From: Armatimonadetes bacterium CG2_30_59_28
GTDB taxonomy: Bacteria > Armatimonadota > Abditibacteriia > CG2-30-59-28
DNA length: 33,074 nucleotides
Reading direction: 5' to 3'
Assembly: GCA_001872605.1 (NCBI GenBank)
Contig: MNXM01000295.1
Span: 1-33,074, forward strand
The notes beneath the pieces are model-generated. The model was not told the origin of the DNA, made no database searches, and saw nothing but the letters and a program-made list of their open reading frames with translations. The translations under genes and the position numbers were made by a program. Of this stretch, positions 1 through 7,869 are shown in pieces (within the stretch, counting starts at the first letter, position 1; every line of letters begins with the position of its first letter).

Positions 1-1
1 C

Positions 2-268
2 GCCCGTTACCACAACTGCCACCTGGTGCAGGAATGGCTCAACCTTCATCCGCAGGTTCATCCGGTCTGGTTGCCGAAGCGCAGTCCTCAGTTGAACCCG
101 GTCGAGGACCTCTGGCGTTGGCTGAAACCGGCGATCGCTGCCAATCGGACGCATCACGACCTGGAACCCCTTCGGCAGGCATGCCGAGCGGAACTGAACG
201 CACTCACACCGGAGCAAGCGCTCAGGAAAGCCGGGCTCCTCGGCGGAAAGGGGGGACAGAATTTGTGA
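2..268 (+). mobile_element. IS630-type transposase, C-terminal part (cut by window edge)
   Basis: An open frame runs in from the window edge and ends at TGA 266-268. It carries the motif WLPKRSPQLNPVEDLWRWLK, which is the typical C-terminal part of the IS630/Tc1-mariner DDE transposase domain: the PxxSPxLNPxExxW block contains the last catalytic acidic residue. Only about 88 codons are visible, so it cannot be told whether the upstream part is intact. A GTG at 26 is in frame but is not a credible start because the homologous block continues upstream. No terminal inverted repeat or TA target duplication was found downstream of the stop. The neighbouring transporter pseudogene suggests a decaying accessory segment. 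Family assignment is from recognised motif only. Confidence 0.8.
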
Positions 269-572
269 CGATCTACTTAGCACTGCTCTGAGATCACTGG
301 TTGCCAATTTCTCGAGCAACGCCGACAGCAACACTTCAACACTTCTGATCATCGCGCCCGACCTGCATCGGCCAAGATTGCTGGCGTGGAGGTTCGCGAC
401 ATGTGGATGAAACTGGGCAGACTCGCCCGGTTGCGCTCTGCCGCAAACTCATCTGCGACGTGACCCATTATATGGAGGAAGGAGATGTGAGTCAAGCGGG
501 ATTGACGTGGGTCCGCGTTCCATCGATAATCGCCACAGCTCTTCTTGCGGCGCTCCCCCATTCCCCTCAACA
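269..572. other. Intergenic stretch without recognisable gene
   Basis: Between the transposase stop and the transporter pseudogene, short open frames exist on both strands, but none has a ribosome binding site plus a recognisable product. No clear hairpin, tRNA or repeat was seen. It is most simply read as degenerate sequence. Confidence 0.4.
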
Positions 573-1093
573 ATGCTCTTCGTCTTCGCGTACACCGTCT
601 TTTCCGTGGTGTTCGGGCAGCTTTTCAAGGTCGCGACCGTGAGGATTGCAGCCTGCTCGCGGTCTCCACTGCCAACTCCTTTGTCGCGGGGGCGGTCCTG
701 GGCATCGCACAACTCGGAGTGGCCGCCCCCGAACAACACGCCGCCTTGATGAGCGCTGGTTTGTTTGGGGGGATGGCATTCATGGCCAGTTTCCTCGCTC
801 TGACGCGCGCCTTCGACGTGAGCACCGTCGGCGCCACCATGACTGCCCTCAGGTTGTCGCTGGTCATCCCAATCCTCGTGGGGATCGCGCTCTGGGGGGA
901 ACGCGCTACTCCCGCGCAGGCCATCGGTGTGATGCTGGTGTGCGTTTCCCTGGCGCCGATGACCTGGACGGGCTCACCTTCCCCAGCTGCGGCCCCCGCG
1001 CCGATTCTGCCCGTCGTTGTTGTATTCGTCTGCGAAGGACTTGCCAAGACTGCGCTGCGCATGGTCCCGGAGTTCGGGCTGGACTCTCACTGA
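573..1093 (+). pseudogene. DMT/EamA-type transporter, frameshifted and truncated
   Basis: The reading frame from ATG 573 encodes MLFVFAYTVFSVVFGQLFK, a first membrane helix typical of EamA-like drug/metabolite transporters. The similarity then continues in another frame, with the change at about 635-655: LLAVSTANSFVAGAVLGIAQ, then helices around SAGLFGGMAFMASFLAL, ALRLSLVIPILVGIALWGE and AIGVMLVCVSLAPM. The second half of the expected ten-helix protein is absent: after EGLAKTALRMVPEFG the frame ends with LDSH and a stop. About 170 residues remain, against 280-300 in the family. There is no Shine-Dalgarno before the ATG. A frameshift plus C-terminal loss next to a transposase fragment indicates a dead gene, although a single sequencing error could explain the frameshift alone. 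Confidence 0.65.
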
Positions 1094-1363
1094 CTCGAGG
1101 TATACTCGTTAAGGCTGAAAATCCACCGTTCGTGAGGTGTGGCCATACTCCGTAGGATAAAGCTCCAGCTTGGTCAGTGGCAGACCGCTTTTCCGTAATT
1201 CCGGGATGCACCCCGTTTGTGCCCGGACAATCTGGCGGGAGCCAGTGACGCGAAATCGAACTGCGGGGATAGTCCTCGGGCTGATCCCGCCGGGTTGATC
1301 TCTGCACGAGGGCCGATAGCGCGGTTACGCCATCGCTGCCCACACCAAGGAGTTGCCTCCCTG

Positions 1364-2665
1364 TTACGGAACTGATGGAATCTGTGGTGCAACATCCGGA
1401 CTGAGCGTTTTGGCCTTGTCGAACACCTTCTTCGCCTCATCACCGCGTGAAGCCTGCACCAACACACGCCCCAACTCGATGTATTGATACGCCATCTCGC
1501 GATCGATCTGCTTCTTTCTCTCATCGGCGCCCGGATCCCCCTGTGGAATACGCGTCTTCTGCCGGGCAGTCATGTCCAGTATCGCGCGGTGTTGTTGGAC
1601 GGCCGCATCCCATTTCTTCTGTTCGACATACACGCGCGCCAACTGCGAAAGAATGCCTTGGTTGTCAGGCGATTTCTTCAATTGCCAGAGGTATTGTTCC
1701 TCCGCCTTGTCCCACTGTCCCATCGCGATAAGAACTTGTGCCAGCCCACTGCGCGCGGCATAGCTCTCGGGATCATCTTTTAACCACGCCCTGTACTGTT
1801 CCATTGCTTTCTCATTGTCATTGTTTTGCTGGTACATGGAGGCGCGTTCCTGGTACACCATGCTCGTGTAACTTTTGCTCTGCTGATCGTCCCCCTTCTC
1901 CTTGAACACTGCCGCGATCTTCTCATAGATGGCAATGCGATCATCGCGAAATTTCTGAATCTGTTCGTCGCTCGCCTTCTGCAGTTGTTCTCGGTTGGCT
2001 ACCTGTTTGTCGCGAATTGGGTCAAATTTATTGCGCAGCTTCTCAAGCTTCTCGCCATGCTGCTTGTCGATGGCTTCGCGTTGCTTCTCGGGGAGATTCT
2101 TCACTCCAATTTCCTTCTGGTACCACTCATCGACCTTGCGTCGTTCGAGGTTCTCGTCCCAACTCAGCGCCTGGATATCTGCACTCAGGTTCTGCTGCAC
2201 CCTCGATTGCGCGAATTGTAGAAGGTTTGCCAGCAGTTGATACTCGGCAATAGCGAGGTCGTGTTCCTTTTTCGTCATGAAGCGCTCTGCCAGTTTGCGG
2301 TGTGACTCGATGGCGTTGCGATAGGGTTTCAGGTCTTGCGGTTGCGGCTTCTTCTCTTGATCTTCCTGCAGTTGTCGTTGGCTCATCTGCATTTGGTTTA
2401 GAAGCGGAGTCACTCCCTGATACTCAATGGAAGCCAGCTCAAACGCCCCCGCCTTCATCGATCGTTCTCCGAGTTTCAGGCGGAGAGCGAGAGCATCGTT
2501 CAGAGAATCTTGGCTTATAGCCGGAGCCTCGTCACCTGCCCCGGGCGTGGCGGGGTGGGTGCTCTGCTTTCCGCAACCGGTGAGACCTACGACCAGGACT
2601 CCCAATAAAATGGGCGCCAGAAACCGACTCCCTGTGTGAGCAGACCTTGCGTGAGAGAAAAACAT
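1364..2665 (-). CDS. TPR-repeat lipoprotein
   Basis: This encodes 433 residues. The N terminus is a lipoprotein signal peptide with the lipobox LTGC (Cys31) followed by Gly, compatible with outer-membrane sorting. The middle (about 90-270) is very charged and helical, with many Gln, Lys and Glu, probably coiled coil. Residues about 270-425 hold tetratricopeptide-like repeats (for example YRAWLKDDPESYAARSGLAQ and YLWQLKKSPDNQGILSQLAR), so the mature protein probably serves as a protein-binding scaffold at the envelope. ATG 2665 is preceded by a purine-rich AAGGAAGGAA. A promoter with perfect -35 and -10 hexamers lies 80-110 bases upstream, so strong expression is expected. It is transcribed alone, divergent from map. 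Its specific partner is unknown. Confidence 0.8.
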   Translation of the reverse strand: MFFSHARSAHTGSRFLAPILLGVLVVGLTGCGKQSTHPATPGAGDEAPAISQDSLNDALALRLKLGERSMKAGAFELASIEYQGVTPLLNQMQMSQRQLQEDQEKKPQPQDLKPYRNAIESHRKLAERFMTKKEHDLAIAEYQLLANLLQFAQSRVQQNLSADIQALSWDENLERRKVDEWYQKEIGVKNLPEKQREAIDKQHGEKLEKLRNKFDPIRDKQVANREQLQKASDEQIQKFRDDRIAIYEKIAAVFKEKGDDQQSKSYTSMVYQERASMYQQNNDNEKAMEQYRAWLKDDPESYAARSGLAQVLIAMGQWDKAEEQYLWQLKKSPDNQGILSQLARVYVEQKKWDAAVQQHRAILDMTARQKTRIPQGDPGADERKKQIDREMAYQYIELGRVLVQASRGDEAKKVFDKAKTLSPDVAPQIPSVP

Positions 2666-2748
2666 TTTGCTTTCCTTCCTTCAGCGAATAAGGCTGAGGC
2701 AGAATACATCCTCCGGTCGAGAAGTCCTGCCCGTCCATTTGAGTACCG

Positions 2749-2777
2749 ATTATACGGACGCTGGGGCATGTTGTCAA
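2749..2777 (-). promoter_or_regulatory. Perfect sigma-70-type promoter of the TPR lipoprotein gene
   Basis: Read on the minus strand, TTGACA (2777-2772) is followed by a 17-base spacer and TATAAT (2754-2749). Both hexamers match the consensus exactly. The predicted start of transcription is near 2742, giving a leader of about 75 bases before ATG 2665. Confidence 0.75.
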
Positions 2778-2816
2778 TTCCCTGAGTGGGACAACGAAAT
2801 TTGGTGTGCGGTGGTT

Positions 2817-2845
2817 TTGCCGCCCTACGGAAATCGTGGTAGAAT
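2817..2845 (+). promoter_or_regulatory. Sigma-70-type promoter of map
   Basis: TTGCCG (2817-2822), a 17-base spacer and TAGAAT (2840-2845) form a good promoter pointing to the aminopeptidase gene. The leader to ATG 2992 would be about 140 bases. It is back to back with the lipoprotein promoter. Confidence 0.5.
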
Positions 2846-2991
2846 TCCGGGGACTTGTTCGGGCCCCTGAGTCAGCGACCGGTCTCTCCCACTTCGCCGT
2901 TGATACCCCGTCCTTTCGGGTCCGAACGAATTGGCCTGCACACGATTATCTTGTTTGGTCCACACGGATCAAGAACGGACAGAGAAGAACG

Positions 2992-3765
2992 ATGTCAAAA
3001 ATAATCTGCAAGAATAAGGAACAGATCCATCTGATGCGGAGAAGCAACCATGCTGCGCGCAAGATACTCAATCGGCTGGGCGAGTCAGTCCAACCGGGAA
3101 TAACCACCGGGGACTTGGACAGAAGGGCGCGTCAACTAACAAAGGAATTCGGGGGCCGAGCGGCGTTCTTGGGGGTTCGCGGTGGCAAGGGCGTTCGACC
3201 ATTTCCCGCGGCTATCTGCGCTTCCCCCAATAAGGTGGTCGTACACGGCATTCCTAATGGAACACCGCTGGTGGAAGGTGACATACTGGGCATCGACTAC
3301 GGCATTGTGCTTGAACGATACTATGGCGACACGGCGTGGACGTACCCACTCGGCGCCGTCTCGGAAAACGCGACATTCCTGATGAAGATTGCCAGAGAAT
3401 CCCTATACAAGGGGATTGAGCAGGCGAAGCCCGGGAACAGACTGGGGGAAGTCTCCTACGCAATCCAGTGCCATGTTGAGGCGCATGGGTGCGGCGTTGT
3501 GCGTGAGCTCGTGGGGCACGGAATTGGCCGCTCCATGCACGAACCGCCACAAATCCCCAACTTCGGGGCCCCGGATGAGGGCCCGAAACTCAAGCCCGGT
3601 ATGACTCTCGCCATCGAGCCCATGATTACGCGGGGAAACTACGAAGTCGACTGCTTGGACGACGGGTGGACCATCGTCACGAAAGATAGCAGCTTATCCG
3701 CGCATTTCGAGCACACGGTGGTCGTGCTCAGTGATGGGCCGGAAATCCTGAGCGTTGACGGATGA
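2992..3765 (+). CDS. map: Type I methionine aminopeptidase
   Basis: This 257-residue cytoplasmic metalloprotease removes the initiator Met from nascent proteins. All five metal ligands of the family are visible: Asp102 (in GIDYG), Asp113 (GDTAWT), His176 (GHGIGRSMHE), Glu209 (IEPM) and Glu240 (HFEHTVVV). The substrate-side His85 lies in VVVHGIP. Length fits type Ia enzymes without an N-terminal extension. The frame is open further upstream (to 2806), but ATG 2992 is chosen because similarity begins there (MSKIICKNKEQIHLMRRSN) and a GGACAGAGAAGAA purine stretch precedes it. The gene stands alone rather than in the usual ribosomal-protein or secY cluster, so it may be an additional copy; this cannot be decided from the window. 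Confidence 0.93.
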   Translation: MSKIICKNKEQIHLMRRSNHAARKILNRLGESVQPGITTGDLDRRARQLTKEFGGRAAFLGVRGGKGVRPFPAAICASPNKVVVHGIPNGTPLVEGDILGIDYGIVLERYYGDTAWTYPLGAVSENATFLMKIARESLYKGIEQAKPGNRLGEVSYAIQCHVEAHGCGVVRELVGHGIGRSMHEPPQIPNFGAPDEGPKLKPGMTLAIEPMITRGNYEVDCLDDGWTIVTKDSSLSAHFEHTVVVLSDGPEILSVDG

Positions 3766-3836
3766 CGCATGGATGGTGGCCAACCGCAGGTACCGGAAGC
3801 GCCCCGTTGATCTCGAGTGCCACCTGCCCACGAGAA

Positions 3837-5327
3837 TCAATCAATACCATACTGGGACTGTAAAAAAAACCACTCAGAGGAACTGCCTGCCCCCCCGTTA
3901 ACCGCCTCGACAAAATCTCCCGGGAAGAACCGGGAATACCCGGCGAGCAGCTTCACGCGGTCGCTCACCGCACAGTTCAGGGAGAAATCAATCTCCTTGC
4001 CCACACTTCTCCCCGACGCGCCCGTCACGTCGATGAAAGGAGTTCCCTCTGCCGTCAGATTGGGGGCGCCGCCCGCTCCGTACCAGGCATCTCTCGCCTC
4101 GTCCAATCGGAACCAGTGGAAGTCAACGGCGACACCCAACTTATTGCGAGGCTTGGCGCTGGCGGTAAGGCGCAGGTCGCGCATGTTCCTCCATCCCTGG
4201 TAATCCATATATCCATACTTGTCATGGTTTGTGGGAAAGAGCTGGTCGAAGGTTTCAGAATTTCCATCCCCGGCGCTTTCGTCGCCAGAGGCCAGCGCGT
4301 ATTCCAGAGCAAAACGAAGTCCATGCCTGTTGTGCGGAACGTTGTAGCCTGTTCCGGCGACGAACGCATACGCAGACTGATCTCCGGCAACGACACCGCC
4401 GAACTGGTACGCGCCCTCAAATGAATAATCTGCGTGTTCTCCAAACGGCGCCTTACGGCGAATCCCGACTGTCGCGTTCGCGACATAGCTGGCGCCCCTG
4501 CCGTCGCGTTTGAGCAGGGCGTAGGAGTCGGTGACTCCGCCGCGATGCCGCGGCCACGTCGCATACACCCCGCCAAAATACAGGTCATCATCGTCCGGTC
4601 CGGGCGCAAGAGCCAGGATGCTGTTCGACTCCACGACGTGGGACAGGAACGCATCCGCTACGAATCCGTCTCCTTTGAAGGTTAGCTTTGCCCCATCGAA
4701 ACTGCGCCCAACGTTGTCCCAACCAAACGCGCCAATCACTCGCTCATCTCCAAAAGAAAGCTCTTGGCGACCGATGCGTGTACTCACGGGTTTCCCCCCA
4801 ACATTATCTGCCTTCCAGAACGCCTGGTGCAGGTCCAGCGCAGTTGTGTTGGCGACACCGTTGGCGGGAGTGAACAATCCCGACGTTGTTGTCGAAACTT
4901 CGCTTCCCCAGACACGAGAGTCCTGAAGCTGAAGGAGAATTTCATTGTCGTCGTCGGTTTCGAGAGACAGCCCCAGCCGCGTGCGCTGCATGGCACTGCT
5001 CTTTCTGTCACCTACAGCATTGCGGAAATCGCGATTCTCGCGCCCTTCCACTCGAAAGCGATACTGCCCCTTTACCTGAATCTTGTCACCCAGTGACAGT
5101 TCGCGTTCTTGAGGCTTGCGAGCTTTCCGGCGAGCCACCTCGGCCTCGATGTCCCGAGCCTCTTCCTCAGTGAGAATCCCTTTCTCAATCAAGACCTGAA
5201 TCAGCGGGTCCCGATCATTCTTTTCTGCCGTCCCTGCGACCAAGGTGGCGGATGGGGATAGGGCAAGTCCAATTACAGCCACAAGAGTAGTCCTATGCAA
5301 TACCTTCAGCGATTTCCTGAGCACCAC
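3837..5327 (-). CDS. Alginate-export-type outer-membrane porin
   Basis: This encodes about 496 residues. After a signal peptide comes a short charged helical segment (DPLIQVLIEKGILTEEEARD), then a long beta-rich region with the signatures GRQELSFGDERVIGAFGWDN and RSFDGAKLTF, and later FDQLFPTNHDKYGYMDYQGW. These match the alginate export (AlgE-like) barrel family. The protein ends in an aromatic-rich strand (SSEWFFLQSQYGID), close to the usual C-terminal porin strand. It should form an outer-membrane channel for an anionic oligosaccharide or another polar solute; the substrate is not predictable. An in-frame ATG at 5339 overlaps the Shine-Dalgarno itself (GGAGG followed by TATTA and GTG GTG), so GTG 5327 or 5324 is the likelier start. 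Eight consecutive T bases in the 3' coding end could promote slippage. Confidence 0.82.
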   Translation of the reverse strand: MVLRKSLKVLHRTTLVAVIGLALSPSATLVAGTAEKNDRDPLIQVLIEKGILTEEEARDIEAEVARRKARKPQERELSLGDKIQVKGQYRFRVEGRENRDFRNAVGDRKSSAMQRTRLGLSLETDDDNEILLQLQDSRVWGSEVSTTTSGLFTPANGVANTTALDLHQAFWKADNVGGKPVSTRIGRQELSFGDERVIGAFGWDNVGRSFDGAKLTFKGDGFVADAFLSHVVESNSILALAPGPDDDDLYFGGVYATWPRHRGGVTDSYALLKRDGRGASYVANATVGIRRKAPFGEHADYSFEGAYQFGGVVAGDQSAYAFVAGTGYNVPHNRHGLRFALEYALASGDESAGDGNSETFDQLFPTNHDKYGYMDYQGWRNMRDLRLTASAKPRNKLGVAVDFHWFRLDEARDAWYGAGGAPNLTAEGTPFIDVTGASGRSVGKEIDFSLNCAVSDRVKLLAGYSRFFPGDFVEAVNGGAGSSSEWFFLQSQYGID

Positions 5328-5894
5328 TAATACCTCCATTCCAGATGACGGATTTCGCCGTCAAGCCTGCTTGCAGGTTGCCTCATCTGTTCCCGGGAGT
5401 CTCCAGCGCAACCCAGACGCTCGCGAGGGGGGCCTTGCGACATGGGGGTTCCCCAGGCGCGTTCCTGCGAACCTCGCATCATTCCCAGCGCTTCACTAAC
5501 CAGTGCACTGAAATGGCCAGCCTTGCGCTGACAGCAATCCAGATGGGCGCGTTCCGGATTTACGGAACAGCGGTAATCGTAGGGGAGATTTGCTTTTTGT
5601 CAACGGGTCGGTAAAGTTACTGAAATTCCAGCATAAGGAGAGCGTGACCTACGGGAAGTCATCTAATCAGCCATCCAGTCCCTACTGGATGGATAGCCGG
5701 GATCGCTCCCCGACCATAGGAGCCCCTGCTCCGCCGTAAGCAGAGGTTGCGTTCTCGACTGGTGCCGGCCTGCCGGCATGAGTGATTCGCCTGAGAATGG
5801 CGTTCCTCGCGTCATTGCGAAGCCGCGAGGGCTCGGGATGGATAGTCCCATTGAAGCCACATCCCGTCGGTGGCATTCCGTCCAAAATCGATTC
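5328..5894. other. Long intergenic region between dehydratase and porin
   Basis: About 570 bases hold no convincing gene. On the minus strand TTGACA (5603-5598) lies about 270 bases before the porin start and could be its -35 box, but the corresponding -10 (around CGATTA, 5574-5579) is poor. A hairpin with a perfect 7-base stem lies at 5805-5830, and the phrase GGATGGATAG occurs at both sides of it (about 5688 and 5837). This suggests a degenerate repeat element rather than a gene. Confidence 0.4.
5805..5830. repeat. Hairpin with 7-bp perfect stem
   Basis: CCTCGCG (5805-5811) pairs with CGCGAGG (5824-5830) around a 12-base loop. It lies about 65 bases beyond the stop codon of the dehydratase gene on the minus strand, so it might help end that transcript, but there is no T run after it on either strand. 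Confidence 0.4.
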
Positions 5895-7460
5895 TTACAG
5901 TGTCGGCCCGAGGATCCAAGGGACGAACTCATCTTCCCCGAAACCGTGCCGTTCGCTTTTTGTCATCTTTCCGGAAGCCACAGCGATCATCTCCTCAAAG
6001 ATCTGCTCCCCCACTTCTTCCACGGAGCTCTCGTCAAGGACGACGCCTGCATCGACATCCATATCATCGGTCATGTGGCGATACATCTGTGAGTTCGTCG
6101 CTACCTTGATAGACGGGACCGGCTTGCACCCAAAGACAGACCCTCTCCCCGTCGTGAAGACAACAATGTTGCACCCACTGGCCACCAAACCGGTTACCGA
6201 GACCGGGTCGTATCCCGGCGTATCGAGGATGACGAAACCTCGTTGGGTGACGCGCTCACCATACTGGTAGACACCGCTGAGAGTCTCCGTACCGCCCTTA
6301 GCAATCGCGCCCAAAGATTTCTCGAAGATGGTGGTGAGACCTCCCGCCTTGTTGCCCGGAGATGGGTTGTTGTTGATGGAGGAGCCACAACGCCCCACGT
6401 ACTCTTCCCACCAGCGGATGCGGTCCAGCAACTTCTCAGCAACTTCAGGGCTCCGAGCGCGCCGAGTAAGAAGGTGTTCAGCGCCGTAGATTTCGGGGGT
6501 TTCCCCCAGCACGGAAGTCCCACCGTAGCGAACGAGGAGGTCAGCGGCAACCCCCAACGCGGGATTCGCTGTGATCCCTGAGTACGCGTCGCTGCCGCCG
6601 CACTGAGTACCCAATACCAGTTCGGAAACGGGTTGCCTTGTCCGTCGGGAGCCATTGGCACGACGCAGGAGATCATCAACTATATCAACTCCTGCCTGTA
6701 TCGTTTTAGCGGTGCCACCAGTCTCCTGTATTTCGAGCGTCACGGGAACAATGCCGTGGGGATCGCCCGGGAGAAGTTCATTTTTGTCAATCAGATTGGT
6801 CGGATGCACCGCCTCACAACCCAGCCCCAGCAGCAGACAGCCTCCAACATTCGGGTGCCGAGAGTATCCATACAGCACTCGCCGCAACATCTCGAACTGC
6901 TCCTCTTCGCGAGACATGGCACACCCGCTGCCATGGGCAATGGCAATCACACCGTCAACATTGGGGAATTCCGCCAGTTTCTCGGGAGTGAAGCGCTGAG
7001 CGATGCGTCGTGCGATACTGGCCGAGCAATTGACCGTGGACAAGACAGCGACATAGTTGCGGGTACCGACGCGCCCGTCGTCCCGCTGGAATCCGTCGAA
7101 ATGCCGCATCGCCGAATCCGGGAAGTACTCCGTGGGACGAGTTTCGGAACAAACGGCATGGTCTCTAACGTAGTCTCCGATTCGCAGGTTGTGGGTGTGA
7201 ATATGGCACCCAGCGGAAATGCGCTCTGTGGCGAAGCCAATGACCTGTCCGTACTTTCGTACAGGCTTATCCTTCTGAATCTCGCGAACCGAGATCTTGT
7301 GACCCACTGGAATGCATTGCTTAAGAACGCACGTTGTCGTGCCGATTACGACCTCAACACCGGCATCCAACGCGGCAATAACCACCGCGACATCGTCCGC
7401 CGGCTTCAGGAGCAGGGAGACATCCTCAAGTGCCACGCGATGGCGAGTATCATTTTTCAT
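5895..7460 (-). CDS. uxaA: UxaA-family altronate/galactarate-type dehydratase
   Basis: This 521-residue enzyme is of the sugar-acid dehydratase family that removes water from altronate or galactarate to give 2-keto-3-deoxy sugar acids. The N-terminal SAF domain (about residues 1-95) ends with the UxaA-like GCHIHTHN. The main domain has the conserved cysteines expected to bind an iron-sulfur or iron centre (STVNC, LGLGC, LGTQCGGSDAYSGITANPAL), plus NNPSPGNKAGGLTT and FTTGRGSVFGCKPVPSIKV. It carries both modules in one chain, as UxaA and GarD do. The frame is open to a TTG at 7496, but ATG 7460 matches the family start and leaves 22 bases after the upstream gene. It lies third in a minus-strand group with two unfamiliar proteins, which suggests catabolism of a uronate-derived acid. 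The exact substrate is not determined. Confidence 0.85.
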   Translation of the reverse strand: MKNDTRHRVALEDVSLLLKPADDVAVVIAALDAGVEVVIGTTTCVLKQCIPVGHKISVREIQKDKPVRKYGQVIGFATERISAGCHIHTHNLRIGDYVRDHAVCSETRPTEYFPDSAMRHFDGFQRDDGRVGTRNYVAVLSTVNCSASIARRIAQRFTPEKLAEFPNVDGVIAIAHGSGCAMSREEEQFEMLRRVLYGYSRHPNVGGCLLLGLGCEAVHPTNLIDKNELLPGDPHGIVPVTLEIQETGGTAKTIQAGVDIVDDLLRRANGSRRTRQPVSELVLGTQCGGSDAYSGITANPALGVAADLLVRYGGTSVLGETPEIYGAEHLLTRRARSPEVAEKLLDRIRWWEEYVGRCGSSINNNPSPGNKAGGLTTIFEKSLGAIAKGGTETLSGVYQYGERVTQRGFVILDTPGYDPVSVTGLVASGCNIVVFTTGRGSVFGCKPVPSIKVATNSQMYRHMTDDMDVDAGVVLDESSVEEVGEQIFEEMIAVASGKMTKSERHGFGEDEFVPWILGPTL

Positions 7461-7482
7461 ACCGTGGACTCGTTCCTTCGAC

Positions 7483-7869
7483 TTATGCTCTGCCAATCTC
7501 CCTCAGTCGTCGACGGGACGGTGGTTTCTGCCAGAGAGTGGGGGCATCACGCGTCCGGGACGCCTCCATTGCGCACTGCGAGAGCTCTGGAAGCTCAGCG
7601 AGCAATTCCCGCTCGGAGAACCGCAAGAGGCGATCCGTCGCCTTGGCGCACGTGCGACCGTCAAGGCAATCGAGCACGATGGTCACCCCGTTGGCGGAGA
7701 ACTCGCACCCGCGCAATATCAGGTCGAATTTCGACACGACCCAACGCAGGTTCCGGAGAAAAATCTGCCGCGCAGCGGGGTCGTCGAACAGACCAAGCTC
7801 GGGATTAGCGTGAATGTTGACCTCGTAGCGAGACCGTTTACCGCTGTCGGGAGACTGCCCACGCTTCAT
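7483..7869 (-). CDS. Small protein resembling a Y1/RAYT transposase HUH domain without the histidines
   Basis: This encodes 128 residues. The pattern YEVNIHANPELGLFDDP, then a helix RQIFLRNLRWVV, then a strand ending CEFSANGVTIVLDC follows the first half of the IS200/REP-associated tyrosine transposase fold. There one normally reads a Y-x-V strand, F-x-D-x-x-x-R-x-x-F-L, and M-P-N-H-V-H-L-L-L. Here the His-hydrophobic-His pair is replaced by G-V-T, and no catalytic tyrosine helix is evident, so nuclease activity is unlikely. The ATG overlaps the end of the upstream gene by 32 bases and the stop lies 22 bases before the dehydratase start. The tight packing argues for a translated gene rather than a decayed insertion. 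The assignment rests on pattern recognition only; it could be an unrelated ferredoxin-like fold. Confidence 0.5.
   Translation of the reverse strand: MKRGQSPDSGKRSRYEVNIHANPELGLFDDPAARQIFLRNLRWVVSKFDLILRGCEFSANGVTIVLDCLDGRTCAKATDRLLRFSERELLAELPELSQCAMEASRTRDAPTLWQKPPSRRRLREIGRA

Noticed and set aside
1109-1324. Minus-strand open stretch of about 70 codons reading RTIPAVRFRVTGSRQIVRAQ and onward to a stop at 1109
   Set aside because: It reads somewhat protein-like, but it has no start codon or ribosome site and I recognise no family; it may be a remnant but cannot be supported.
6633-7808. 391-codon plus-strand open frame
   Set aside because: It is the reverse shadow of the UxaA-type dehydratase and the small HUH-like gene; composition is unlike a folded protein.
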